Positions 44,633 to 53,700 of a stretch of DNA of 64,000 nucleotides are shown piece after piece (position 1 is the stretch's first letter; each line of letters starts with the position of its first letter). The notes beneath the pieces are model-generated. The model did no database searches and was not told the DNA's origin. It saw nothing but the letters and a program-made list of their open reading frames with translations. Origin of the DNA: Pseudoalteromonas sp. T1lg88 (lineage in GTDB: Bacteria > Pseudomonadota > Gammaproteobacteria > Enterobacterales > Alteromonadaceae); assembly GCF_002964765.1 (NCBI RefSeq), contig NZ_PQCF01000001.1, forward strand, positions 1 to 64,000, in the 5' to 3' direction. Position numbers and translations under genes: made by a program.

Positions 44633-44737
44633 TGATCCGCACTACTTATCCTTGTTATTCGATAACTTACTGTATCATAAAAATATTAATGCCCAAGTTC
44701 TGGGGTTGTTAAAAATTGTTCGGGGTTGATTGAACGC

Positions 44738-44768
44738 ATAAAAAAAGGCGACCTAAGCCGCCTTTCTT
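44738..44768 (-). terminator. Terminator downstream of the metA-metH operon
   Basis: Stem AAAGGCG (44744-44750) with CGCCTTT (44759-44765), followed by T-rich sequence on the minus strand (TTTTTTTATGC). It lies about 20 bp after the methionine synthase stop codon. Confidence 0.8.
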
Positions 44769-44786
44769 TATTCGATGTGAATCATC

Positions 44787-47411
44787 CTAATAGTCGTAGC
44801 CCAGATTAGGCCCGAGCCATCTGTGCGCTTCGTCCAGCGTCATGCCCTGACGCTCAGCGTAGTCCTCAACCTGATCGCGCTGAATGCCCGCCACGGCGAA
44901 GTACTTGGAATCAGGATGGCTGAAATACCAGCCCGACACAGCCGCCCCCGGCCACATGGCATAAGACGAAGTCAGCTTCATGCCGATGCGCTCTTCGACG
45001 TTCAGCAAGTCCCAGATCTTCGACTTCTCCGTGTGCTCCGGGCAGGCCGGATAACCGGGCGCCGGGCGAATACCCTGATAATTTTCACGAATTAGCTCAT
45101 CATTGCTGAGCGCTTCATCCGTAGCGTAGCCCCAATGTACCTTACGCACCTGCTCATGCAGATACTCGGCAAAGGCTTCGGCGAGACGGTCGGCCACGGC
45201 CTTGACCATGATCTTATTGTAGTCATCACCTTGGGCATCAAAGGCATCGGCCAGGGCGTCTTCTTCCAAGCCGCCGGTGACGGCAAAGGCGCCAAAGTAA
45301 TCCGGCGTGCCTTTCGGCGCCACATAATCGGCTAAACAATAGTTGGCAAAGCCCTTTTTCTCGGTTTGCTGACGCAACTGACAGGAACGCAGCAGCACCT
45401 GAGAGCGGGTTTCATCGGCGTAAATTTCGATGTCGTCGCCGACGCGGTTGGCCGGGAACAAACCTATCACCCCCTTGGGCTGTATACTGCGCTCACGGGC
45501 AAACTTATCGAGCATGGCATTGGCATCGGCAAACAGCGACTGCGCCTGCTCACCCACCACCTCGTCATTGAGAATGCGTGGATACTTGCCCGCCAGCGAC
45601 CAGGTCATAAAAAACGGGGTCCAGTCGATATAGTGACGCAAGGTGTCTATGGCCACATCGTGGAACTCCTGCACGCCCAGCTTACTGGGAACCGGTGGCA
45701 CATAGTTTTGCCAGTCCAGCTTGGCATGGTTGGCCCGTGCCTGCTGTAAACCAATGGGCTTGGAGCGCGGTTTCTTACGCGCCTGTTGCTCACGCACTTT
45801 TTCGTACTCGACCTTGGTTTTAGCCACAAAGTCCGCCTTGGCGGTTTTACTCAACAGGCTGGAGGCCACGCCCACGGCGCGGCTGGCGTTATTCACATAG
45901 ATCACACCCTTGTCGTATTGAGGCTCAATTTTCACCGCGGTGTGCGCCTTGGAGGTAGTGGCACCACCAATCAGCAGCGGTATCTCAAAGCCGCGACGGG
46001 TCATTTCCTTGGCCACATGCACCATCTCGTCAAGGGATGGGGTAATAAGGCCGGATAAACCTATGATATCGGCGTTTTCATCGATGGCGGTTTGCAGAAT
46101 TTTCTCCGCCGGCACCATCACTCCCAGGTCTATCACCTCATAGTTATTACATTGCAGCACCACGCCGACGATGTTTTTGCCTATGTCGTGCACATCGCCC
46201 TTTACCGTGGCCATAATAATTTTACCGTTGGTCTGCCCTTCTTCCTTTTCGGCTTCAATATAGGGGTCGAGGTAAGCCACGGCGCGCTTCATAACCCGCG
46301 CCGACTTGACCACCTGAGGCAAGAACATCTTACCGGCACCAAAGAGGTCACCGACCACATTCATGCCATCCATCAGCGGCCCTTCGATCACCTCAATGGG
46401 CTTGGCAAATTGCTGGCGACAGGCCTCTGTGTCTTCTTCGATGTAATCGGTGATGCCCTTAACCAGGGCGTGCTCCAGGCGTTTTTCCACCGGCCAGGAG
46501 CGCCATTCCAGGTCTTCCACCTTCTCGGCCTGAGCCATGCCCGAGTATTTGGGCGCCAGCTCAACCAAGCGCTCGCCCGCACCCGGGTCTTTATTGAGGA
46601 TCACATCCTCAACCGCATTGCGTAGCTCTTCGGGAATATCGTCATACACCGCCAGCTGGCCGGCATTAACTATGCCCATGTCCATACCCGCTTGGATGGC
46701 GTGATACAAGAACACCGAGTGAATGGCTTCGCGCACCGGATTATTACCACGGAATGAGAAGGACACATTCGACACCCCGCCGGACACCTTACAGTACGGC
46801 AGGTTTTCTTTGATGCGGCGGGTGCCCTCTATAAATTCAACGGCGTAGTTATCGTGCTCTTCGATGCCCGTGGCCACGGCGAAAATATTGGGGTCGAAAA
46901 TAATGTCTTCCGGCGGGAAGCCGAGCTCGTCTACCAAAATACGGTAGGAGCGCTCACAGATTGCAAACTTACGGTCTGCGGTTTCCGCCTGGCCGGTTTC
47001 ATCAAAGGCCATGACCACCACGGCGGCGCCAAAGCGCTTCAGGATTTTTGCCTGATGACGGAACGGCTCTTCCCCTTCTTTAAGGGAAATGGAGTTCACA
47101 ATGGCCTTGCCTTGAATACATTTAAGGCCCGCTTCAATCACCTCCCACTTGGAGGAGTCGACCATGATCGGCACCTTGGAGATATCCGGCTCCGAGGCGA
47201 TCAGGTTCAAAAACTTCACCATTGCCGCCTTGGAGTCCAACATGGCTTCGTCCATGTTGATATCAATCACCTGGGCGCCGCTTTCTACTTGTTCGCGGGC
47301 CACATCCAGGGCGGTTTCATAGTCTTCTTCCATGATCAGGCGCTTAAAACGCGCCGAGCCGGTGACATTGGTACGCTCACCGACATTGGTAAAAATGGCT
47401 GTATTGGTCAT
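44787..47411 (-). CDS. metH: Methionine synthase, folate/cobalamin/activation subunit (split MetH)
   Basis: 874 residues corresponding to MetH from the linker after the homocysteine domain to the end. The pterin-binding domain starts [15 protein letters not shown]; a four-helix cap, the B12-binding domain ([11 protein letters not shown], cobalt-ligand His408) and a complete SAM-binding activation domain ending [10 protein letters not shown] follow. It lacks the homocysteine domain, which is encoded by the gene directly upstream (47425-48480) and ends in a different frame. A Shine-Dalgarno (TAAGGGG, 47421-47427) nine bases before the ATG supports real independent initiation. It makes methionine from methyl-THF together with that partner. 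Confidence 0.93.
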   Translation of the reverse strand: MTNTAIFTNVGERTNVTGSARFKRLIMEEDYETALDVAREQVESGAQVIDINMDEAMLDSKAAMVKFLNLIASEPDISKVPIMVDSSKWEVIEAGLKCIQGKAIVNSISLKEGEEPFRHQAKILKRFGAAVVVMAFDETGQAETADRKFAICERSYRILVDELGFPPEDIIFDPNIFAVATGIEEHDNYAVEFIEGTRRIKENLPYCKVSGGVSNVSFSFRGNNPVREAIHSVFLYHAIQAGMDMGIVNAGQLAVYDDIPEELRNAVEDVILNKDPGAGERLVELAPKYSGMAQAEKVEDLEWRSWPVEKRLEHALVKGITDYIEEDTEACRQQFAKPIEVIEGPLMDGMNVVGDLFGAGKMFLPQVVKSARVMKRAVAYLDPYIEAEKEEGQTNGKIIMATVKGDVHDIGKNIVGVVLQCNNYEVIDLGVMVPAEKILQTAIDENADIIGLSGLITPSLDEMVHVAKEMTRRGFEIPLLIGGATTSKAHTAVKIEPQYDKGVIYVNNASRAVGVASSLLSKTAKADFVAKTKVEYEKVREQQARKKPRSKPIGLQQARANHAKLDWQNYVPPVPSKLGVQEFHDVAIDTLRHYIDWTPFFMTWSLAGKYPRILNDEVVGEQAQSLFADANAMLDKFARERSIQPKGVIGLFPANRVGDDIEIYADETRSQVLLRSCQLRQQTEKKGFANYCLADYVAPKGTPDYFGAFAVTGGLEEDALADAFDAQGDDYNKIMVKAVADRLAEAFAEYLHEQVRKVHWGYATDEALSNDELIRENYQGIRPAPGYPACPEHTEKSKIWDLLNVEERIGMKLTSSYAMWPGAAVSGWYFSHPDSKYFAVAGIQRDQVEDYAERQGMTLDEAHRWLGPNLGYDY

Positions 47412-47424
47412 AGTTGATAGCCCC

Positions 47425-48480
47425 TTAATTCAAGTTACAGGCTTCAAGGCCACTGAGACGCATGCGCACCGGCAGCTCGGGGAGCGCTCGTGGTGCGGTG
47501 TTCTTTAAGCCGTCGCTAAAAGCTTTAATATGCTCGGGCGTGGTACCACAGCAGCCACCAACGATATTGATAAAGCCCTGCTCGCCCCAGTCGATGATCT
47601 CCTGGGCCATTTCTTCGGCTTCCAGATCGTACTCGCCGAACTCGTTGGGCAAACCGGCATTGGGGTGCACCGAGGTAAAGGTTTCACATACGGTGGATAG
47701 CTCCTCCACGTACTGGCGCAGCAGATCCGGGCCTAAGGCGCAATTAAGGCCGATGGAAAGCGGCTTAATATGACGAATGGAGTTATAGAAAGCCTCTGTG
47801 GTTTGTCCCGACAGGGTGCGGCCCGAGGCATCGGTAATGGTGCCGGAGATCATCACAGGCAAACTGGTGCCGGCCTGCTCGAAGGCTTCTTCCACCGCAA
47901 AGGCCGCGGCCTTGGCATTGAGGGTATCAAAAATGGTTTCGATCAAGATCAGGTCGGCACCGCCTTCCATCAGCGCCAAAGTTGACTCGATATAGGCCTC
48001 AACCAGTTTATCGAAGGTGATATTACGATAACCCGGGTCGTTTACATCCGGCGAGATAGAGCAGGTCTTGGACGTGGGCCCAAGCACACCAGCCACGTAG
48101 CGCGGTTTATTCGGCTCCTTGGCGGTAAATTCATCGGCCACCTTACGGGCCAAGCGCGCCGACTCGAGATTAATCTCGCGGCTAAGGCTTGCCATGTCGT
48201 AGTCTTCCATGGAAATGGTGGTGGCGTTAAAGGTGTTGGTTTCTATAATATCCGCACCGGCCTCAAGGTATTCGCGATGGATTTGCGCGATCACCTCGGG
48301 TTGCGTCAGGCTTAACAAATCGTTGTTGCCCTTTACCAGCACATGCCAGTCTTTAAAGCGCTCGCCGCGATAGTCGTTTTCCTCAAACTTATGTTTTTGG
48401 ATCATGGTGCCCATGGCGCCATCGAGAATTAAAATACGCTGTTTGAGGGCCGCTTCGAAGGCGTGACGTTTATTCGGCAT
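47425..48480 (-). CDS. metH: Homocysteine S-methyltransferase subunit of split MetH
   Basis: 351 residues equal to the N-terminal homocysteine/zinc domain of Met[16 protein letters not shown] is at the start. The zinc ligands Cys247 (GLNCALG) and Cys310-Cys311 (GGCCGT) have the same numbers as in E. coli MetH. It ends at the interdomain linker ([11 protein letters not shown]). The start overlaps the metA stop by 11 bp and has TAAGGA upstream. The two MetH parts are 13 bp apart and out of frame by one base, but with a Shine-Dalgarno between them, so this looks like a two-subunit enzyme and not a broken gene. Confidence 0.92.
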   Translation of the reverse strand: MPNKRHAFEAALKQRILILDGAMGTMIQKHKFEENDYRGERFKDWHVLVKGNNDLLSLTQPEVIAQIHREYLEAGADIIETNTFNATTISMEDYDMASLSREINLESARLARKVADEFTAKEPNKPRYVAGVLGPTSKTCSISPDVNDPGYRNITFDKLVEAYIESTLALMEGGADLILIETIFDTLNAKAAAFAVEEAFEQAGTSLPVMISGTITDASGRTLSGQTTEAFYNSIRHIKPLSIGLNCALGPDLLRQYVEELSTVCETFTSVHPNAGLPNEFGEYDLEAEEMAQEIIDWGEQGFINIVGGCCGTTPEHIKAFSDGLKNTAPRALPELPVRMRLSGLEACNLN

Positions 48481-49417
48481 AATTATCTGTCCTTACATCC
48501 TGGCTCACCAGATTAATATCATAGGGCGTGGTTTGATACACGTAGTAGTTTAGCCAATTGGAAAATAACAAGAAGGCATGGCTTTGCCAGGTTTTCGACG
48601 GTTTTAAGGCCGGGTTATCCTCGGGAAAATAGTTTTTCGGTTTATCCACATCCAGGCCCTTGTCGACATCGCGTTGATACTCTTTTTGCAAGGTATCGGC
48701 GTCGTATTCCGGGTGCCCGGTCAGGTACACCTGCGAGCCGCTTTGGTTTTTAAGTAAGTAGGCACCCACTTCCTCTGAGCCGGCAAGCACCACGAGATCT
48801 TCGCGCGCGGCAATTTTATTGATGTCGATATGACCATAGCGCGAGTGTGGCACCAAGAAACGATCGTCAAAACCGCGGGTGAGCGCGCCGTGGTCGAAAT
48901 AACACTGGTGTTCAAACACACCGCATAGTTTGTTGGCCTGGAGTTCACGTTTCAAACCATAGTGATGATATAAACCGGCATGAGCGGCCCAACAGCTAAA
49001 CAGGGTCGAGGTGACATGATGCTCGGCCCACTCGAAAAACTCCTGTAATTCCTGCCAATAGCCTACCTCATCATATTCAAGATGGGCCAGCGGCGCGCCT
49101 GTGATGATCACCGCATCATAGTTAGTGTCTTTTACGTCGCTGAAATAGCGATAAAACATGTCCAGGTGCTGCTCGGAGTTGGCGCTGGATCTATGGGTAT
49201 CAAGACGCAGTAAGTCTACATTGACCTGCAAGGGGGTATTGGCCAGCAAACGAATAAACTGCACTTCCGTTTCTACCTTATTCGGCATCAGGTTCAATAT
49301 GGCCAAACGCATGGGCCTGATCTCCTGCGTGCTGGCACGACTTTTCGGCATCACAAAGACATTTTCTTGGCGCAATTGCGAAATCGCTGGCAACGCATCC
49401 TGAACCGTAATAGGCAT
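48470..49417 (-). CDS. metA: Homoserine O-acyltransferase (succinyl type expected)
   Basis: A 315-residue Met[24 protein letters not shown] aligns with the family start and has GGAG upstream, so the longer frame to 49531, which reads through the promoter and operator, is rejected. The catalytic Cys142 is in [10 protein letters not shown]. Position 111, which in studied MetA proteins separates succinyl (Gly) from acetyl (Glu) users, is Ala here (TGAPLAHL). A small residue suggests succinyl-CoA, but this is not certain. First gene of metA-metH(N)-metH(C), probably MetJ-repressed. Confidence 0.94.
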   Translation of the reverse strand: MPITVQDALPAISQLRQENVFVMPKSRASTQEIRPMRLAILNLMPNKVETEVQFIRLLANTPLQVNVDLLRLDTHRSSANSEQHLDMFYRYFSDVKDTNYDAVIITGAPLAHLEYDEVGYWQELQEFFEWAEHHVTSTLFSCWAAHAGLYHHYGLKRELQANKLCGVFEHQCYFDHGALTRGFDDRFLVPHSRYGHIDINKIAAREDLVVLAGSEEVGAYLLKNQSGSQVYLTGHPEYDADTLQKEYQRDVDKGLDVDKPKNYFPEDNPALKPSKTWQSHAFLLFSNWLNYYVYQTTPYDINLVSQDVRTDNYAE

Positions 49418-49448
49418 AGTGAACTCCAATGCAAATATTAGAAGGGCT

Positions 49449-49476
49449 ATTATGACCCTCCCACTGGAAATATCAA
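49449..49476 (-). promoter_or_regulatory. metA promoter
   Basis: The minus strand has -35 TTGATA (49471-49476), a 16-bp spacer and -10 CATAAT (49449-49454), about 32 bp before the metA ATG. Tandem MetJ-type boxes lie just upstream of the -35. Confidence 0.65.
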
Positions 49477-49481
49477 CCTCT

Positions 49482-49497
49482 AGATGTTTAGACGTCC
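49482..49497. promoter_or_regulatory. MetJ operator (two tandem met boxes)
   Basis: AGATGTTT (49482-49489) and AGACGTCC (49490-49497) are two adjoining 8-mers matching the met box AGACGTCT at 6 of 8 and 7 of 8 positions. They sit 5 bp upstream of the metA -35, between metA and the divergent transporter gene. MetJ needs at least two adjacent boxes, as seen here. Confidence 0.75.
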
Positions 49498-49567
49498 ATA
49501 TAAATTTTACAGCGCGGCTCTCCCTTGCCATAATGCCGCGCGTCGAATTAAGTATAAGGGACCCAAG

Positions 49568-50455
49568 GTGGGATTAGGAGAATTAGCAGCAATCTGTGCC
49601 GCCATTGTCTGGGCATTTTCAACCCTGCTCTACAAAACCTTTAGCCATCACCTTTCACCCTTACAGCTCAATGTCAGCAAGGGCTTGCTGGCGTCACTGA
49701 TGATGGTCGCAGCAATTGTTATCACCGCTGACTCTAACATCCCGCAGCAAGTAGCCGCCTGGGGTTGGCTGATTGCCGGCGGCATTATTGGCATTGCCAT
49801 CGGCGACAGCGCCTACTTTGGCGCCCTGCGCAATATTGGTCCGGCGCGTACCCTGATCATAGAGTCACTTGCCCCCGCCTTGGCAGGCATACTCAATATC
49901 CTGTTGCTGGGACACTACCTGTCCACACTGGCTTGGGTCGGTATTATCGTCACCACGGTCGGGGTGGTGATTGCCATTCGGCCACAGCATGCCTTACCAA
50001 GCCTGGATAAGCGTCATTATGTAATCGGCGTATCCTTAGCACTGCTGGCGGCACTGTGCCAGGCCACCGGCATGGTGATGTCCAAAGGAGCAATGAACCT
50101 AGAGTCAATGAGTAGTTTGTGGGCGGCGATGATACGTCTGGTATCGGGCACCCTCACCGTGGCTTTGGTGGTGGCGCTGATCAAACACCCGGACCTGTAT
50201 CAGGCAATCCGCTTAAAAGGCATAGATAAGAAGCATTGGTTGTTGGTGGCGGTATTCTTCGGCACCTTTATCGGCCTGTGGCTGCAGTTAGCGTCGGTAA
50301 AATACACCGACCCGGCCATAGCGCAAACCCTCTTTGCCACCGCCCCGTTGATGGTGATGACCTTCGGCTTTTTTAAACGTGAGCCGGTGAGCGCAAACAT
50401 GATCCTCGGCGGCGTTTTAGCTCTAGCCGGCGTCGGCATTCTACTGGCAAATTAA
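49568..50455 (+). CDS. DMT-superfamily (EamA) transporter
   Basis: A 295-residue membrane protein with ten predicted helices arranged as two EamA repeats (GELAAICAAIVWAFSTLLYK and GVSLALLAALCQATGMVMSKG). The GTG at 49568 is preceded by AAGGGA and starts at the family-typical position; an in-frame ATG at 49484 would cross the MetJ operator. Drug/metabolite exporter by family; the substrate is unknown. It is divergent from metA and may share the operator region, so export of an amino acid or related metabolite is possible but unproven. Confidence 0.85.
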   Translation: MGLGELAAICAAIVWAFSTLLYKTFSHHLSPLQLNVSKGLLASLMMVAAIVITADSNIPQQVAAWGWLIAGGIIGIAIGDSAYFGALRNIGPARTLIIESLAPALAGILNILLLGHYLSTLAWVGIIVTTVGVVIAIRPQHALPSLDKRHYVIGVSLALLAALCQATGMVMSKGAMNLESMSSLWAAMIRLVSGTLTVALVVALIKHPDLYQAIRLKGIDKKHWLLVAVFFGTFIGLWLQLASVKYTDPAIAQTLFATAPLMVMTFGFFKREPVSANMILGGVLALAGVGILLAN

Positions 50456-50478
50456 GCGGCTAAAAACGTGGCCTTTCG

Positions 50479-50508
50479 TTGACGCTTTTACCCTAGAGAC
50501 TCTACAAT
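50479..50508 (+). promoter_or_regulatory. ettA promoter
   Basis: -35 TTGACG (50479-50484), 18-bp spacer, -10 TACAAT (50503-50508), 40 bp before the ettA ATG. Confidence 0.65.
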
Positions 50509-50548
50509 AGCGGCTGATAATTTTAGTCATATTGCAAAGGTTCCTTTC

Positions 50549-52222
50549 ATGGTTTTACCTGATAAGTTTATTTTCTCGATGAGTCGAGTGTCTAAGGTTG
50601 TGCCGCCTAAGCGCACCATCCTAAAAGACATTTCTCTGCACTTTTTCCCTGGCGCAAAAATTGGTGTACTTGGTCTAAACGGCTCGGGTAAATCTAGCCT
50701 GTTACGTATCATGGCCGGCGTTGATAAAGATTTTGAAGGTGAGGCTCACCCTCAACCGGGCGTGAAAATTGGTTACCTGCCACAGGAGCCGGTACTTGAT
50801 GAAAGCAAAACCGTGCGTGAAGTGGTTGAAGAAGCGGTAAGTGAAGTTAAAAACGCCCTGACCCGCCTTGATGAGGTATATGCCGAATACGCCATGGAAG
50901 ATGCGGACTTTGATGCCCTAGCCAAAGAGCAAGGCGAACTTGAAGCCATTATCCAGGCACATGACGGTCATAACCTGGACAACGCTCTAGAGCGTGCCGC
51001 CGATGCCCTTCGTCTACCTGCATGGGATGCAAAAGTTGAACATCTTTCCGGTGGTGAGCGACGCCGTGTGGCGATTTGTCGTTTGCTACTTGAAAAGCCA
51101 GACATGCTTATTCTCGACGAACCGACCAACCACCTGGATGCAGAATCTGTGGCCTGGTTGGAGCGCTTCCTGCATGATTACGAAGGCACAGTAGTGGCGG
51201 TAACCCACGACCGTTACTTCCTTGATAACGTTGCTGGTTGGATCCTTGAGCTTGACCGTGGTGAAGGTATTCCATGGGAAGGCAACTACTCTTCTTGGCT
51301 AGAGCAAAAAGATGCCCGTTTGAAGCAAGAGCAAAAAGCGGAAAAAGCACGCCAGAAATCAATTGCCCAAGAGCTTGAGTGGGTGCGTTCAAACCCTAAA
51401 GGTCGTCAGGCCAAGTCTAAAGCGCGTATGGCCCAGTTTGCCGAGCTACAGCAAAGCGATTACCAAAAGCGTAACGAAACCAATGAACTATTTATTCCAC
51501 CGGGTCCACGCCTGGGCGATCAGGTAATCGAGGTTAAAGGTCTGAACAAGAGCTTTGGCGATCGTCAGTTGATCGACAACCTGGAATTCACCGTGCCTAA
51601 GGGTGCCATCGTCGGCATTATCGGTGCTAACGGTGCCGGTAAATCAACCCTGTTTAAGATGCTAAGCGGCGATGAGCAGCCGGATAGCGGTGAAATCACT
51701 ATTGGTGAAACCGTAGAGCTGGCCACAGTGGATCAGTTCCGTGGCAATATGGACGATAGCAAAACCGTATTTGAAGAAATCGCTGACGGTCAGGACGTGC
51801 TAAAAGTGGGTAACTTCGAATTCCCAAGCCGTGCCTACGTGGGTCGCTTTAACTTTAAAGGCAATGACCAGCAGAAGTTTGTAAAAGACCTATCAGGTGG
51901 TGAGCGTAACCGTTTACACCTTGCCAAGCTGCTTAAAGCCGGCGGCAACGTCTTGCTACTGGATGAGCCTACCAACGACCTGGACGTAGAAACTCTACGC
52001 GCCCTGGAGAATGCGATTCTAGAATTCCCGGGCTGTGTGATGGTTATCTCGCACGACCGTTGGTTCCTTGACCGTATCGCTACGCATATTCTGGATTACC
52101 GTGACGAAGGTCAGATCAACTTCTTCGATGGTAACTACACAGAGTACGAAGCCTGGTTGAAGAAAACGCTGGGCGCCGATGCCGCACAACCTAAGCGTAT
52201 TAAATATAAGAAAATTGGTTAA
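50549..52222 (+). CDS. ettA: Energy-dependent translational throttle protein EttA
   Basis: A 557-residue ABC-F protein (E. coli EttA has 555) with two ATPase domains: Walker A GLNGSGKSS and GANGAGKST, signatures LSGGERRR and LSGGERNR, and Walker B LILDEPTNHLD and LLLDEPTNDLD. The arm insertion in domain 1 and the linker (KQEQKAEKARQKSIAQELEW) are present. It binds the ribosomal E site and gates entry into elongation according to ATP/ADP. No membrane segment. Monocistronic with its own promoter and terminator. Confidence 0.95.
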   Translation: MVLPDKFIFSMSRVSKVVPPKRTILKDISLHFFPGAKIGVLGLNGSGKSSLLRIMAGVDKDFEGEAHPQPGVKIGYLPQEPVLDESKTVREVVEEAVSEVKNALTRLDEVYAEYAMEDADFDALAKEQGELEAIIQAHDGHNLDNALERAADALRLPAWDAKVEHLSGGERRRVAICRLLLEKPDMLILDEPTNHLDAESVAWLERFLHDYEGTVVAVTHDRYFLDNVAGWILELDRGEGIPWEGNYSSWLEQKDARLKQEQKAEKARQKSIAQELEWVRSNPKGRQAKSKARMAQFAELQQSDYQKRNETNELFIPPGPRLGDQVIEVKGLNKSFGDRQLIDNLEFTVPKGAIVGIIGANGAGKSTLFKMLSGDEQPDSGEITIGETVELATVDQFRGNMDDSKTVFEEIADGQDVLKVGNFEFPSRAYVGRFNFKGNDQQKFVKDLSGGERNRLHLAKLLKAGGNVLLLDEPTNDLDVETLRALENAILEFPGCVMVISHDRWFLDRIATHILDYRDEGQINFFDGNYTEYEAWLKKTLGADAAQPKRIKYKKIG

Positions 52223-52234
52223 TTAACCAATTGC

Positions 52235-52260
52235 AAAAGCCCCAGCAATGGGGCTTTTTT
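52235..52260 (+). terminator. ettA terminator
   Basis: Stem AGCCCC (52238-52243) with GGGGCT (52250-52255) and a 6-nt loop, followed by a T-run, 13 bp beyond the ettA stop. Confidence 0.85.
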
Positions 52261-52334
52261 GTATCCCCTGTTCATAGACAAAATTGCCCGTCGCCAACTA
52301 CACTGACTAAATACCCTGCTTTTTAGGAGTGTTT

Positions 52335-52670
52335 ATGCACGAGCGTCGCCACTTTACCCGAGTACTGTTTCAACGCCCCACTCTAGTCACCGACCATCAA
52401 CATCTCTACCCCAGCCAGTTACTCGACCTCTCACTTACAGGTGCCCTGATCAGCCACCCAGAGAACTTCCCCCCCAGCCTAGGGGCAGAACTGCAACTGA
52501 GCTTTACCCTAGCCGACACCGATATCGAACAGCCGCATATTGGTTTACGCTGCATCCTCATTGACTTAGATAGCGCCACGCATTTAAAACGTCTTATTGA
52601 ACTTAATGTCGGGGATGATAAGCTATTGCACCGAGAGCTGGTACAGCCGGCCTCGGTGGAACAACAATAA
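52335..52670 (+). CDS. PilZ-domain protein
   Basis: A 111-residue single-domain protein. The c-di-GMP-binding pattern is visible: the arginine motif in ERRHFTRVLF (RxxxR) and DLSLTGALI (D/NxSxxG type) about 25 residues later. The ATG at 52335 has AGGAG five bases upstream; a GTG at 52329 overlaps that Shine-Dalgarno and is dropped. As a small adaptor it would relay c-di-GMP, possibly made by one of the cyclases nearby. The downstream target is unknown. Confidence 0.82.
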   Translation: MHERRHFTRVLFQRPTLVTDHQHLYPSQLLDLSLTGALISHPENFPPSLGAELQLSFTLADTDIEQPHIGLRCILIDLDSATHLKRLIELNVGDDKLLHRELVQPASVEQQ

Positions 52671-52695
52671 AATAGACTCAGTGAGAGCAGCAATT

Positions 52696-53100
52696 ATGAT
52701 CATGGAATCCATGCAAGGGTTTATTCCCTTTTTGATGTATTTTGGCCTTGGCTACCTGTTGGTTTTGGCATTTTTGTTTTTATACACCCTAGTCACCCCC
52801 CACTGTGAGTGGACTTTGATGAAGGAAAACAATGCCGCCGCCGCAACTGCCTTTAGCGGTGCCTTTATTGGCTTTACCCTGCCGGTTGCCAGTGCCGCGG
52901 TGAACTCGGTATCCATTATTGACTTCGCCATCTGGGGTGTCATTGCCGGTGTTATGCAGCTTATTACCTTTTTCTTAGTACGCCTGTATATGCCTAAATT
53001 GTCTGAAAAAATTGCCAACGGCCATATGAGCGCCGGAGCCTTTTTAGGTATCGCCTCGCTGGCGACCGGAATTCTTAACGCCGCTTGTATTACCTACTAA
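52696..53100 (+). CDS. DUF350 inner-membrane protein (YjfL family)
   Basis: A 134-residue protein with four hydrophobic helices (for example MYFGLGYLLVLAFLFLYTLV and AAVNSVSIIDFAIWGVIAGVMQ), the DUF350/YjfL pattern. Start at 52696 has GAGAG upstream; ATG 52702 is possible. It lies 12 bp before the ygiB-like gene and forms an operon with ygiB and ygiC, the same set as E. coli yjfL-yjfM-yjfC. Function of the set is unknown. Confidence 0.82.
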   Translation: MIMESMQGFIPFLMYFGLGYLLVLAFLFLYTLVTPHCEWTLMKENNAAAATAFSGAFIGFTLPVASAAVNSVSIIDFAIWGVIAGVMQLITFFLVRLYMPKLSEKIANGHMSAGAFLGIASLATGILNAACITY

Positions 53101-53112
53101 GGAGCGGTGATT

Positions 53113-53700
53113 ATGAAAAGGACGAGTAAATTAAAACTGACCCTGATGCTGGGTGCCACCGCAGGGCTTAGCGGTTGTGGCGATCCGGACGAGTCGGCTC
53201 TGCTCTTTAACGATACCGAAGACTGTATGAGCTTTGGTGTCGAGCAAGACGTGTGCCAGGCGCAGTACCAGGAAGCCCTGGCCAACCACGCCGAGGAAGC
53301 GCCTAAGTATGTCAACGAAGGCCTGTGTGAAAACGACTTTGGCTTTGACCAATGCGAACAGGAAGGCAGTATCTGGCGCCCCATTATGGCCGGCTTTATG
53401 ATAGCCGCGGTGGCCGAGGCGGTCGATGAAGGCCTCGACCTGATGAAAAAGAAAAAGCGTAAAAAGTACGCCTATCTGGGCGGTAGCTACTACTCGGGCG
53501 CCAAGCCCCTGTATCGCTCCCGCGATGACTTTTTCAGTTTCCGTAATGCCAACAATGGCTATATAGGCTCGGTTAATAACCGCGGCACCACCATGGTGAA
53601 GAAATCGCAAATCCACTACTCAAGCAAGCCTAAAACCGTCACCAGTTCACGCGGTGGTTTTGGTCGTCGCGCCGCATCTCGCAGCAGCTTTGGTGGTTAG
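53113..53700 (+). CDS. ygiB: DUF1190 (YgiB-family) lipoprotein
   Basis: A 195-residue protein with a lipoprotein signal (LKLTLMLGATAGLSGC; lipobox LSGC). A Cys-containing N-terminal region (EDCMSFGVEQDVCQ, CENDFGFDQCEQ) follows, then a helix, a KKKKRKK cluster and a Ser/Gly/Arg-rich tail. The ATG at 53113 has AAGGAG upstream. This matches YgiB. The function is not established. The ygiC-like gene begins directly after its stop codon. Confidence 0.85.
   Translation: MKRTSKLKLTLMLGATAGLSGCGDPDESALLFNDTEDCMSFGVEQDVCQAQYQEALANHAEEAPKYVNEGLCENDFGFDQCEQEGSIWRPIMAGFMIAAVAEAVDEGLDLMKKKKRKKYAYLGGSYYSGAKPLYRSRDDFFSFRNANNGYIGSVNNRGTTMVKKSQIHYSSKPKTVTSSRGGFGRRAASRSSFGG

Noticed and set aside
46092-46625. 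177-codon open frame on the plus strand inside metH
   Set aside because: It is antisense to a strongly conserved, complete methionine synthase, with no ribosome-binding site or recognisable domain; it is a codon-bias shadow.
47412-47424. metH interrupted by a sequencing frameshift
   Set aside because: The break coincides with a domain linker and has a stop, a well-placed Shine-Dalgarno and a new ATG, which fits a true split better than an error.
53131-53616. 161-codon open frame on the minus strand
   Set aside because: It lies entirely antisense to the ygiB-like gene, which has a lipobox, a Shine-Dalgarno and a conserved operon position.
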